A stretch of 64,000 nt of DNA from positions 124,001-188,000 of the forward strand of contig NZ_BOOJ01000040.1 of NCBI RefSeq assembly GCF_016863175.1. Direction: 5' to 3'. Under the pieces are notes generated by a model. It made no database searches and was not told the DNA's origin. It was given only the letters and a program-made list of their open reading frames with translations. A program made the position numbers and the translations under genes. This DNA is from Paraplanobispora siamensis. Its GTDB lineage: Bacteria; Actinomycetota; Actinomycetes; Streptosporangiales; Streptosporangiaceae. The first letter of the stretch is position 1. Each line of letters starts with the position of its first letter. Positions 25,740-34,194 of the stretch are shown piece after piece.

Positions 25740-25864
25740 TCGAGCGAGCCGTAGACACAGCAGTACCGCGAACGCGGCCGACGGAGGAGGCCGTGAGTGA
25801 GCGGAGCGAGCGAGCCGTAGACACAGCAGTACCGCGAACGCGGCCGACGGAGGAGGCCGCGTGA
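25736..25864 (+). repeat. RBS-bearing repeat element with 53-bp direct duplication, encoding a 42-codon ORF
   Basis: Two exact 53-base copies (25741-25793 and 25807-25859) recur with a 66-base period, so the duplication stays in frame. The GTG at 25736 overlaps the pimA stop (GTGA), and the ORF stop overlaps the GTG start of the next gene (GTGA at 25861). Each unit encodes ERAVDTAVPRTRPTEEA and ends in GGAGGAGGCC, which is the Shine-Dalgarno for the next start. A degenerate third copy precedes the acyltransferase gene (23618). It looks like a mobile or amplifying coupling element rather than a conserved protein. Confidence 0.8.
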
Positions 25865-26400
25865 GTACCACGTTGATCCTGGTGGTGGGTGCGATCGTGG
25901 TGCTCACCGCCGTCTACGTCTCCTGGCGGGCGGGCCGGCTGGACCGGCTGCACATCCGGCTGGAGCTGGCCCGCGAGTCCCTGGACGCGGCGCTGGTACG
26001 GCGGGCCGCCGTCTGCCTGGAACTGGCTGCCTCCCGCATCCTGGACCCCGCCACCAGCCTGGTGCTGGCCGCCGCCGCCCACGAGGCCCGTACGGCGGGC
26101 CCCGAGGAACGCGAGCACGCCGAGAGCGACCTGTCGCGCACCCTGCGCGCGGTGCTCGACCAGGAGCGCTTCCGCGAGAAGCTGGCCGAGACCGCGGCGG
26201 GTCCCGAACTGCTGGAGGAGCTCGACGCGGCGGTGGCCAAGGTCGTCTACGCCCGCCGCTTCTACAACAACGCCGTCGGCGTCACCCGCTCCGCCCAGCG
26301 GCGATGGCTGGCCCGGACCCTGCGGCTGGCCGGGCACACCGCCTACCCGGACTTCTTCGAGATCGACGACGACCCCCCGTCGGCGATGGCGGCCGAGTAG
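25861..26400 (+). CDS. LemA-like membrane protein
   Basis: Protein of 179 residues with one N-terminal span (~4-23) and a mostly helical charged remainder. Features in common with LemA proteins are an N-terminal anchor, paired long helices (RLDRLHIRLELARESLDAAL) and a late AVAKVVYARRFYNNAVGVTRS motif, close to the LemA YN-x-AV signature. The function of this family is unknown. It ends the PIM operon, reached through the repeat element, in the place where mycobacteria have Rv2609c. A role in the envelope is likely from context only. Confidence 0.75.
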   Translation: MSTTLILVVGAIVVLTAVYVSWRAGRLDRLHIRLELARESLDAALVRRAAVCLELAASRILDPATSLVLAAAAHEARTAGPEEREHAESDLSRTLRAVLDQERFREKLAETAAGPELLEELDAAVAKVVYARRFYNNAVGVTRSAQRRWLARTLRLAGHTAYPDFFEIDDDPPSAMAAE

Positions 26401-26517
26401 GCCCTGCGCGCCGGACCCGCCCGCACGGGTTCGGCGACCTGGCCGAAGCCGCGTATGTGACAACTCGGGCGAAGGTAAGCTCTTGGGGATTTCAGGCTTG
26501 ATATGAGGAGATGAGCC

Positions 26518-27534
26518 GTGCGGGTCCCCAGGATGATCACCGTTACGCTGGCCGGAGCGGCGGTTCTGGCCCCGGCCGCGGCCTGCTCGTCCGAGGATCC
26601 CCCCGCCCCGGGCAAGGCCCCGCAGGCGGCCACCGCCCCGGCCGCCACCCCCACCGCCGAGCAGCCGACCCACCCCTTCACCGGACTGCCCGGCTCGGCC
26701 CGCCGTCCCGTGCTCGCGGTGAAGATCGAGAACACCGCCGCGGGCAAGCCCCAGCTCGGGCTCAAGAGCGCGGACATCGTCTACGTCACGCAGGTCGAGG
26801 CCGGTCTGACCCGGTTGATCGCCGTCTTCTCCTCGAAGATCCCCGCCAAGATCGGCCCGGTCCGCAGCGCCCGCATCACGGACCTGCGCGTCGTCCCGCA
26901 GTTCGGCAAGCCCGCCTTCGCCTACTCCGGCGCGCAGACCAAGATGCTCCCGCACATCGCGGCCGCCTCGCTGTTCGACGTCTCCGACAGCCGCGCCCCC
27001 GGGGCCTACTTCCGCCAGCCCGGCCGCTACGCGCCCTACAACCTGTTCGCCAACACCAAGCAGCTGCTGGCCGGGGCGCCCAAGGCGAGCAGGGCCAAGG
27101 ACATCGGCTTCACCTTCGGGGAGGCCCCCGCCGAGGGCGGGACGCCCAGGAAGTTCTTCAACGTCAAGTACCCGGCCGCCCGCTTCACCTTCGGCTGGTC
27201 GGAGAAGGCCGGAAAGTGGCTGATCTGGCAGGACGGCAAGAAGGACATGGCCGCCGAGGGCGGCCAGCTCGCCGCCCCGACGATCGTCGTGCAGTACGCC
27301 AGGACCGTGCGCTCGGAGTTCCACGACAAGAACCAGAGCTACACGCCGCTGGTGCACACCGTCGGCAAGGGGCGGGCGGTCGTGCTCCGCGACGGCCAGG
27401 TGTTCAAGGCCAGGTGGTCGCGGCCCACGGAGAAGGACGGCACCGTCTTCACGACCGAGAGCGGCGAGCCGATGAACTTCGCCCCCGGGCAGGTCTGGGT
27501 CGTGCTGGCCGCGCCCAAGCCCGTGATTCCCTGA
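26518..27534 (+). CDS. DUF3048 (YerB-like) lipoprotein
   Basis: Exported lipoprotein, 338 residues from the GTG at 26518, which follows GAGGAG at seven bases. The signal peptide ends at the lipobox LAPAAAC with lipidated Cys23. A Pro/Ala/Thr-rich linker (~25-50) leads to the DUF3048 domain, starting PFTGLP and RPVLAVKIENTAAGKPQLGL and including GPVRSARITDL and YSGAQTKML, and a C-terminal DUF3048_C part ending in GQVWVVL. The function is unknown. It lies between the PIM operon and pdxS, apparently with its own promoter. Confidence 0.88.
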   Translation: MRVPRMITVTLAGAAVLAPAAACSSEDPPAPGKAPQAATAPAATPTAEQPTHPFTGLPGSARRPVLAVKIENTAAGKPQLGLKSADIVYVTQVEAGLTRLIAVFSSKIPAKIGPVRSARITDLRVVPQFGKPAFAYSGAQTKMLPHIAAASLFDVSDSRAPGAYFRQPGRYAPYNLFANTKQLLAGAPKASRAKDIGFTFGEAPAEGGTPRKFFNVKYPAARFTFGWSEKAGKWLIWQDGKKDMAAEGGQLAAPTIVVQYARTVRSEFHDKNQSYTPLVHTVGKGRAVVLRDGQVFKARWSRPTEKDGTVFTTESGEPMNFAPGQVWVVLAAPKPVIP

Positions 27535-27703
27535 GTTCCGCGCCCGCCGCCGAGCCGTACATGATGTCCAACATGGGCGGGCGAGCGCGACAAGGTGGCA
27601 TGTAAGGGAATAGGCGGACGACCGCCTACGATGAAGACGTGGTGGCCGCCGTTCTCCTGGTCGGCCCCGATCCGCAGCAACCAGCCGTCGTGAGGTAGAG
27701 ACC

Positions 27704-28618
27704 GTGTCCAGCAGCACGCCCGAAGTCACCGAGACCACCGTCACCGGAACCGCCCGGGTCAAGCGCGGTATGGCCGAGATGCTCAAGGGCGGCGTCATCA
27801 TGGACGTCGTCACCGCGGAGCAGGCAAAGATCGCCGAGGACGCCGGCGCCGTCGCCGTCATGGCGCTGGAGCGCGTGCCCGCCGACATCCGCGCGCAGGG
27901 CGGCGTCTCCCGGATGAGCGACCCGGACATGATCGAGAGCATCATCAACTCCGTCTCCATCCCGGTCATGGCCAAGGCCCGCATCGGCCACTTCGTCGAG
28001 GCGCAGGTGCTGCAGTCGCTCGGCGTCGACTACATCGACGAGTCCGAGGTCCTCACCCCGGCCGACTACGCCAATCACATCGACAAGTGGCAGTTCACCG
28101 TGCCCTTCGTCTGCGGCGCGACCAACCTGGGCGAGGCGCTGCGCCGCATCACCGAGGGCGCGGCCATGATCCGCTCCAAGGGCGAGGCCGGCACCGGCGA
28201 CGTCTCCAACGCCGTCACCCACATGCGCACCATCCGCGCCGAGCTCCGCCGCCTGTCCTCCCTGCCCGAGGACGAGCTGTACGTCGCGGCCAAGGAGCTG
28301 CAGGCGCCGTACGAACTGGTGGCCGAGGTCGCCAAGACCGGCAAGCTGCCCGTCGTGCTGTTCACCGCGGGCGGCATCGCCACCCCGGCCGACGCCGCCA
28401 TGATGATGCAGCTCGGCGCCGAGGGCGTGTTCGTCGGCTCGGGCATCTTCAAGTCCGGCAACCCGGCCCAGCGCGCCGCCGCCATCGTCAAGGCCACCAC
28501 CTTCCACGACGACCCCGACGTCATCGCCAAGGTCTCCCGCGGCCTGGGCGAGGCCATGGTCGGCATCAACGTCGACGAGATCCCGGTCCCGCACCGCCTG
28601 GCCGAGCGCGGCTGGTAG
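27704..28618 (+). CDS. pdxS: Pyridoxal 5'-phosphate synthase, lyase subunit
   Basis: TIM-barrel synthase, 304 residues, that makes PLP from ribose 5-phosphate, glyceraldehyde 3-phosphate and ammonia supplied by PdxT. Key residues are visible: Asp34 in GGVIMDVV and the catalytic Lys91 in VMAKARIGH. The phosphate-binding [16 protein letters not shown] and VFVGSGIF loops are also present. The partner pdxT lies 4 kb downstream, separated by two phoD genes. The GTG start is preceded by GAGG. A long hairpin terminator follows. Confidence 0.97.
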   Translation: MSSSTPEVTETTVTGTARVKRGMAEMLKGGVIMDVVTAEQAKIAEDAGAVAVMALERVPADIRAQGGVSRMSDPDMIESIINSVSIPVMAKARIGHFVEAQVLQSLGVDYIDESEVLTPADYANHIDKWQFTVPFVCGATNLGEALRRITEGAAMIRSKGEAGTGDVSNAVTHMRTIRAELRRLSSLPEDELYVAAKELQAPYELVAEVAKTGKLPVVLFTAGGIATPADAAMMMQLGAEGVFVGSGIFKSGNPAQRAAAIVKATTFHDDPDVIAKVSRGLGEAMVGINVDEIPVPHRLAERGW

Positions 28619-28673
28619 CCGGAGGCCGTACCCCGCAGGGCCGCAGGGAGATCGGGCCCGCGGGAGGACCGGA

Positions 28674-28720
28674 TCCGCAGAAAGATCAGGTCCGCAGAAA
28701 GATCAGGTCCGCAGAAAGAT
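28674..28720 (+). repeat. 17-bp tandem repeat after pdxS
   Basis: A TCCGCAGAAAGATCAGG unit occurs at 28674 and 28691, with a truncated third copy at 28708-28720. It lies directly before the pdxS terminator. The unit length equals that of the array after thrS, but the sequence is unrelated. Confidence 0.8.
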
Positions 28721-28724
28721 TCCG

Positions 28725-28760
28725 TCAAAGGCGGCGTCCCCTCGGGGGCGCCGCCTTTGA
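28725..28760 (+). terminator. pdxS terminator
   Basis: Perfect 12-bp stem (28725-28736 with 28749-28760, starting TCAAAGGCGGCG) with an inner CCCC/GGGG extension. It is about 105 bases after the pdxS stop. The A-rich left arm and T-rich right arm give a partial U-run, so it is likely an intrinsic terminator working in both directions. Confidence 0.8.
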
Positions 28761-28844
28761 CGTGTCCGGAAATTCCGCTCAACTGTCGTCACCTCCCGAA
28801 GCCACCGGCGCCCGCGCCCCGATCGCTCCGGGAGGACGAACCCC

Positions 28845-30494
28845 ATGCCCCTGCTCACCCGGCGTTCCTTCCTCGTCACCGGGATCGCCGGTCTGGCCGG
28901 GACCGCCACGGCCACAGGCGCGGTCGCGAGTGCGGTCACGGGCTTCCCCGTCGCGGCCGCTGTCCCGGCCTCGCGCCTGCGCACCGACCCCTTCACGCTC
29001 GGGGTGGCCTCGGGCGACCCGGGCCCCGGCGGGTTCGTGATCTGGACCCGGCTGGCGCCCCGGCCGCTGGCCGAGGACGGCAGGGGAGGCATGCCCGCGC
29101 GGCCGTTCTCCGTGCGCTGGCAGATCTACGCCGACGAGAGGGGCCGCCGGGTCGTACGGCGCGGCGAGACGACGGCGGCGCCCGCCTGGGGGCACAGCGT
29201 GCACGTCGAGGTCGACGGGCTGCGGGCCGACCGGGACTACTGGTACCGCTTCAAGGCGGGCCGTCACGTGTCCCCGATGGGCCGGGCCAGGACCGCCCCG
29301 CACCGGACGTCGTACGGCTCCGGCCTGACGATGGCCTTCGCCTCGTGCGCGCAGTACGAGCACGGCTACTTCACCGCCTACCGGCGTCTGGCCGAGGAAC
29401 GGCCCGACCTGATCCTGCACCTGGGCGACTACCAGTACGAGCACCGCGCCGGCGGCTATGTCATACCCGGAGGGAGCGTCCGCCTGCACGAGGGCCCGGA
29501 GACCGAGACCCTCGCCGACTACCGGCAGCGGCACGCCCTCTACAAGACCGACCCCGACCTGCAGGCCGCGCACGCGGCGGCGCCCTGGCTGGTCGTCTGG
29601 GACGACCACGACCTGGACAACAACTGGGCGGGCGCGGTGCCGGAGCGGCAGGGCGGCCCCCAGGCCCGCTTCCGCAGGCGCCGCAGGGCGGCCTTCCGGG
29701 CCTACTACGAGAACATGCCGCTGCGCCGCCGCTCCGTCCCGCGCGGTGCCGACATGCAGCTCTACCGGCGGGTCAGGTGGGGGCGGCTGGCCACCTTCCA
29801 CATGCTCGACACCCGGCAGTACCGCAGCGACCAGGCCTGCGGGGACGGTTACCGCAACTGCCCGCAGGCCGCGGACCCGGCCCGCTCGATCATCGGCGGG
29901 GAGCAGGAGCGCTGGCTGCTGCGGGGCCTGCGCCACTCGCGGGCGCAGTGGGACATCATCGGCCAGCAGGTCTTCTTCGCCCAGCGCGACAGCGACACCG
30001 GTTCGGCGAAGATCACCAGCCAGGACGCCTGGGACGGCTACGTCACCTCCCGGCGGCGGATCACCCAGGGCTGGCTGGACGCCGGGGTACGCAATCCGGT
30101 GGTGCTCACCGGCGACGTGCACGCCCACTGGGCCGGGGATCTCAAGCTCGACTACGACGATCCGGCGGCACCGGCGGTGGGCGCGGAGCTGGTGACCTCC
30201 TCGATCAGCACCGGCGGGGACGGCGGCGACTCCGACCCGGCGACCCACCCGTTCCTGGCCGCGAACCCGCACCTGAGGTTCTACAACAACCAGCGCGGCT
30301 ACGTGATCACCAAGATCGGGCGCGGCCTGCTCAGCGCGGACTTCAAGGTGCTGGCGCGGGTGACGCGGCCGGGCGCCCGGGCGTACACCAGGGCGAGGTT
30401 CCTCGTAGAGGACGGGATCCCCGGGGTCCGGCAGGCCTACCTGCGCCCGCCCGACGACCGGGCCGCGCAGGCCGCCGCGGAGGAGCAGGCCTGA
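28845..30494 (+). CDS. phoD: Alkaline phosphatase D, Tat-exported (copy 1)
   Basis: Secreted phosphodiesterase/monoesterase of the PhoD family, 549 residues. A twin-arginine signal (TRRSFLVTG, Arg6-Arg7) is followed by the PhoD N-terminal domain (FTLGVASGDP, FVIWTRLAP) and the metallophosphatase core. Metal-binding motifs include LHLGDYQYEH, WDDHDLDNNWAG and GDVHAHWAGD, in line with the Fe/Ca site of PhoD. The ATG follows CGGGAGGA. Copy 2 lies downstream with very similar sequence throughout, and the upstream ~60 bases are also alike, so this is a tandem duplication. Induction by phosphate starvation is expected from the family. Confidence 0.95.
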   Translation: MPLLTRRSFLVTGIAGLAGTATATGAVASAVTGFPVAAAVPASRLRTDPFTLGVASGDPGPGGFVIWTRLAPRPLAEDGRGGMPARPFSVRWQIYADERGRRVVRRGETTAAPAWGHSVHVEVDGLRADRDYWYRFKAGRHVSPMGRARTAPHRTSYGSGLTMAFASCAQYEHGYFTAYRRLAEERPDLILHLGDYQYEHRAGGYVIPGGSVRLHEGPETETLADYRQRHALYKTDPDLQAAHAAAPWLVVWDDHDLDNNWAGAVPERQGGPQARFRRRRRAAFRAYYENMPLRRRSVPRGADMQLYRRVRWGRLATFHMLDTRQYRSDQACGDGYRNCPQAADPARSIIGGEQERWLLRGLRHSRAQWDIIGQQVFFAQRDSDTGSAKITSQDAWDGYVTSRRRITQGWLDAGVRNPVVLTGDVHAHWAGDLKLDYDDPAAPAVGAELVTSSISTGGDGGDSDPATHPFLAANPHLRFYNNQRGYVITKIGRGLLSADFKVLARVTRPGARAYTRARFLVEDGIPGVRQAYLRPPDDRAAQAAAEEQA

Positions 30495-30743
30495 TCCGGT
30501 CCCGCGGCGGGGGAGCGGGCCGGGCCCGCGTCCGCGAGGGCCGGCCCCATCCAGCCGCCGGGTTCGGCTCCGCATCCGCCGGGGTCGGTCCCTCCGTCGG
30601 TCAGGTTCGGCCCCGTATCCGCCGGGTCCGGCCCCGTGTCCACGACAGATGCTGACTTTTCCACGTCGATCGGAGTTCATTCCCCTGTCATGATCCTCCG
30701 CCAGGCTACGGGTGCCCGCGCCTGATCATCCCGGGAGGCCCCC

Positions 30744-32414
30744 TTGTCCCAGCTCAGCCGCCGTTCGTTCCTCGTCACCGGCATCGCGGCGGGCGCCGTG
30801 GCCGGTGTCCCCGCCGCGCGCGCCGCCTCCGGGCGGGCGGGCGGCTCCCGGCCCTCCCGGGAGCTGAAGTCCGACCCCTTCACGCTCGGGGTGGCCTCGG
30901 GCGACCCCGACGCCGACGGCTTCGTGATCTGGACCCGGCTGGCGCCGCAGCCGCTGGCCGAGGACGGCATGGGGGGCGTGCCCGCGCGGCCGTTCCGGGT
31001 CCACTGGCAGGTCTACGCCGACGAGGCGGGCCGCAAGGTCCTGCGGCACGGCGTGGCCACGGCGGCGCCGGAGTGGGGGCACAGCGTGCACGTCGAGGTC
31101 GACGGACTCTTCTCCGACCGGGACTACTGGTACCGCTTCCGGGTCGGCCCGCACGTCTCGCCCATGGGCCGGGCCAGGACCGCCCCGCACCCGCTGGCGT
31201 ACGGCTCCGGCCTGACGATGGCCTTCGCCTCGTGCGCGCAGTACGAGCACGGCCACTTCACCGCCTACCGGCGCCTGGCCGAGGAGCACCCGGATCTGGT
31301 GATCCACCTGGGCGACTACCAGTACGAGTACCAGCGTGACACCTACACGATCCCGGGCGGCAACATCCGTCACCACGAGGGCCCGGAGACCGAGACCCTC
31401 GCCGACTACCGGCAGCGGCACGCCCAGTACAAGACCGACCCCGACCTGCAGGCGGCCCACGCCGCGGCGCCCTGGCTGGTCGTCTGGGACGACCACGAGC
31501 TGGACAACAACTGGGCCGACGAGGTGCCGGAGAAGCCCGAGATCCCGCAGCCGGACTTCCCGGCCCGCCGCGAGGCCGCCTTCCGCGCGTACTACGAGAA
31601 CATGCCGCTGCGCCGCGCGTCCGTGCCCAGAGGGATCGACATGCAGCTCTACCGGCGGATCCGGTGGGGACGGCTGGCCACCTTCCACATGCTCGACACC
31701 CGGCAGTACCGCAGCGACCAGGGCTGCGGCGACGGCTACGACGACTGCCCGGAGGCGGTCGACCCGGCCCGCTCGATCACCGGGCAGGAGCAGGAGCGCT
31801 GGCTGATCGAGGGCTTCCACCGCTCGCGGGCGCAGTGGGACATCATCGGCCAGCAGGTCTTCTTCGCCCAGCGCGACAACAACGCCGGACCCGCCAAGAT
31901 CACCAGCCAGGACGCCTGGGACGGCTACGTCGCCTCGCGGCAGCGCATCACGCAGGGCTGGGTGGACGCGGGAGTGCGCAATCCGGTGGTGCTCACCGGC
32001 GACGTGCACGCCCACTGGGCCAGCGACCTCAAGCTCGACTACGACGACCCGACGACCCGCACGGTCGGCTCGGAGCTGGTCACCTCCTCGATCAGCACCG
32101 GCGGCGACGGCCGGGACTCCGACCCGGCGACCCACCCGTTCCTGACCATCAACCCGCACCTGAGGTTCTACAACAACCAGCGCGGCTACGTGATCACCAA
32201 GATCGGGCGCGAGCTGCTCACCGCGGACTTCAAGGTGCTGCCCCAGGTCACCCGGCCGGGTGCGGCGGCGCACACCAGGGCGACGTTCGTGATCGAGGAC
32301 CGGGTGCCGGGCGTGCAGCAGACGTACCTGCGCCCGCTCGACCCCCAGGCCAGGACGCTGCCGCCGCAGGACCAGATCCAGGAGACGGTGGACCTGGAGA
32401 CCAGGCGTCCCTGA
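30744..32414 (+). CDS. phoD: Alkaline phosphatase D, Tat-exported (copy 2)
   Basis: Paralogue of the preceding gene, 556 residues, with all motifs kept: SRRSFLVTG twin-arginine signal (Arg6-Arg7), FTLGVASGDP, HLGDYQYEYQ, WDDHELDNNWAD and GDVHAHWASD. The start is TTG at 30744, five bases after GGGAGG; in copy 1 the matching codon is ATG, so translation may be weaker. Differences cluster in the signal peptide tail, the linker after the DHELDNN motif and the C-terminus. The two may differ in substrate or expression. A hairpin follows the stop. Confidence 0.94.
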   Translation: MSQLSRRSFLVTGIAAGAVAGVPAARAASGRAGGSRPSRELKSDPFTLGVASGDPDADGFVIWTRLAPQPLAEDGMGGVPARPFRVHWQVYADEAGRKVLRHGVATAAPEWGHSVHVEVDGLFSDRDYWYRFRVGPHVSPMGRARTAPHPLAYGSGLTMAFASCAQYEHGHFTAYRRLAEEHPDLVIHLGDYQYEYQRDTYTIPGGNIRHHEGPETETLADYRQRHAQYKTDPDLQAAHAAAPWLVVWDDHELDNNWADEVPEKPEIPQPDFPARREAAFRAYYENMPLRRASVPRGIDMQLYRRIRWGRLATFHMLDTRQYRSDQGCGDGYDDCPEAVDPARSITGQEQERWLIEGFHRSRAQWDIIGQQVFFAQRDNNAGPAKITSQDAWDGYVASRQRITQGWVDAGVRNPVVLTGDVHAHWASDLKLDYDDPTTRTVGSELVTSSISTGGDGRDSDPATHPFLTINPHLRFYNNQRGYVITKIGRELLTADFKVLPQVTRPGAAAHTRATFVIEDRVPGVQQTYLRPLDPQARTLPPQDQIQETVDLETRRP

Positions 32415-32459
32415 CGGGCGGAGACCGGCCGTCCCTGACGGGCGGACGGGCGTGAAGGC

Positions 32460-32487
32460 GGGGCGGTGGCCGTACGGCTGCCGCCCC
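32460..32487 (+). terminator. Hairpin after phoD copy 2
   Basis: GGGGCGG pairs with CCGCCCC around a GCCG-TA-CGGC inner stem with two wobble positions, 45 bases past the stop and 110 bases before pdxT. No U-tract follows beyond GTT. It is a plausible terminator separating the phosphatases from pdxT. Confidence 0.5.
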
Positions 32488-32596
32488 GTTCCGGTTCGCG
32501 GGGGTGGTTCCGGTTCGCGGGGATGAAGACGAATGTCCGGCACGTTGAACAGCAGGGACTACCCTCTAAGGCGAATCTGACGAGCCGGACGAAAGG

Positions 32597-33184
32597 ATGA
32601 CCGTGCCCACGATCGGTGTGTTCGCCCTCCAGGGGGACGTACGCGAGCATGTGCGCTCGCTGGAGGAGGCGGGCGCGAAGGCGGTGCCCGTACGGCGGCC
32701 CGCCGAGCTCGATGCCGTCGACGGGATGGTCATCCCCGGCGGGGAGTCCACCACGATGTGGAAGCTCGCCGAGACCTTCGACCTGCTCGAGCCCCTGCGG
32801 ATGCGGATCAAGAACGGCATGCCCGCCTACGGGTCCTGCGCGGGCATGATCATGCTCGCCGACCGGATCGAGGGCGGCATCGAGGGACAGCGGACCGTCG
32901 GCGGCATCGACATGACGGTCCGCCGCAACGCCTTCGGGCGTCAGGTCGACTCCTTCGAGGCCGACATCGACTTCGCCGGCCGCGGCGCGCTGCGCGCGGT
33001 GTTCATCCGCGCTCCCTGGGTCGAATCCGTCGGGCCGGAGGTCGAGGTGCTGGCGCTGGCCGAACCTGGGGATAGGATCGTCGCGGTCCGCCAGGGACCG
33101 CTGCTCGCCACGTCGTTCCACCCGGAACTCACTCCGGACGCGGGCGTGCATTCATACTTCGTTGAGATGGTTAGGGAGCTTTAG
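32597..33184 (+). CDS. pdxT: Pyridoxal 5'-phosphate synthase, glutaminase subunit
   Basis: Class I glutaminase of 195 residues that feeds ammonia to PdxS. The oxyanion motif GGEST is at 49-53, nucleophile Cys81 in YGSCAGM, and His175/Glu177 in SFHPEL complete the triad. The ATG is preceded by GAAAGG. It is followed 3 bases later by yebC, so both are probably translated from one message, as in other actinobacteria. Confidence 0.96.
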   Translation: MTVPTIGVFALQGDVREHVRSLEEAGAKAVPVRRPAELDAVDGMVIPGGESTTMWKLAETFDLLEPLRMRIKNGMPAYGSCAGMIMLADRIEGGIEGQRTVGGIDMTVRRNAFGRQVDSFEADIDFAGRGALRAVFIRAPWVESVGPEVEVLALAEPGDRIVAVRQGPLLATSFHPELTPDAGVHSYFVEMVREL

Positions 33185-33187
33185 CCG

Positions 33188-33940
33188 ATGTCGGGCCACT
33201 CCAAATGGGCGACGACCAAGCACAAGAAGGCCGCGCTCGACTCCAAGCGCGGCAAGCTGTTCGCCAAGCTCATCAAGAACATCGAGGTCGCGGCCCGGAC
33301 CGGAGGTCCCGACCCGGACGGCAACCCGACGCTGTACGACGCCATCACCAAGGCGCGCAAGAGCTCGGTCCCGATCGACAACATCGAGCGCGCCCGCAAG
33401 CGCGGCGGCGGTCTCGAGGCCGGCGGCGCCGACTGGCAGACCATCATGTACGAGGGCTACGCCCCCGGCGGCGTCGCGGTGCTGATCGAGTGCCTCACCG
33501 ACAACCGCAACCGGGCGGCCTCCGAGGTCCGCGTCGCGCTGACCCGCAACGGCGGCTCCCTGGCCGACCCCGGCTCGGTCTCCTACATGTTCAACCGCAA
33601 GGGCGTCGTGATCGTGCCCAAGGGCGAGCTGAGCGAGGACGACGTGCTGACGGCCGTCCTCGACGCCGGCGCCGAGGAGGTCAACGACCTCGGCGAGGCC
33701 TACGAGGTCGTCTCCGAGGCCGGTGACCTCGTCCCGGTCCGCAAGGCCCTGCAGGACGCCGGGATCGACTACGACTCGGCCGAGTCCAGCTTCATGCCGA
33801 CCATGAACATCCAGCTCGACGAGGAGGGCGCCCGCAAGGTGTTCCGGCTCATCGACGCGCTGGAGGACAGCGACGACGTCCAGAACGTCTGGTCGAACGC
33901 CGACGTCTCCGACGAGGTCCTGGAGAAGCTCGACGCCTGA
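33188..33940 (+). CDS. YebC/PmpR-family DNA-binding regulatory protein
   Basis: Conserved 250-residue protein (TACO1/YebC family). The N-terminus [25 protein letters not shown] is diagnostic, followed by the GGDPD-like and ARKRGGG segments and the acidic C-terminal domain. Family members bind DNA as regulators or, in recent work, help ribosomes through proline stretches; which applies here is not shown. It lies between pdxT and the Holliday-junction genes ruvCAB, its usual neighbours, although an antiporter gene has been inserted here. Confidence 0.93.
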   Translation: MSGHSKWATTKHKKAALDSKRGKLFAKLIKNIEVAARTGGPDPDGNPTLYDAITKARKSSVPIDNIERARKRGGGLEAGGADWQTIMYEGYAPGGVAVLIECLTDNRNRAASEVRVALTRNGGSLADPGSVSYMFNRKGVVIVPKGELSEDDVLTAVLDAGAEEVNDLGEAYEVVSEAGDLVPVRKALQDAGIDYDSAESSFMPTMNIQLDEEGARKVFRLIDALEDSDDVQNVWSNADVSDEVLEKLDA

Positions 33941-33969
33941 TCCGGGGTGACACCCGCTGCCCGGCCCGA

Positions 33970-33985
33970 GAAGGGACGCCCCTTC
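33970..33985 (+). terminator. Short hairpin after yebC
   Basis: GAAGGG (33970) pairs with CCCTTC (33980-33985) around a 4-base loop, 30 bases past the yebC stop. The stem is short and has no U-tract. The rest of the 254-base gap up to the antiporter shows no gene, only GC-rich sequence with scattered CCGGGTACGGGG-like words. Confidence 0.35.
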
Positions 33986-34194
33986 CGGGATCCGGGCGGT
34001 CGGCGTGCGCGGGACCCTGCAGCTGAACGCTCCGGACCCCGTACCGGCATGCTGCACACCTCCTCCGGCCCGGCCTCCTCCGGCACGTTCCGCCGGGTAC
34101 GGGGTGCCGGGCGGCCCTCCCGCGTGTACGGCATGCGGACCGGAGTCACGAAACATCCTCGACGACCGGGTATGCCGGACGGGTCCGAGGGTAT

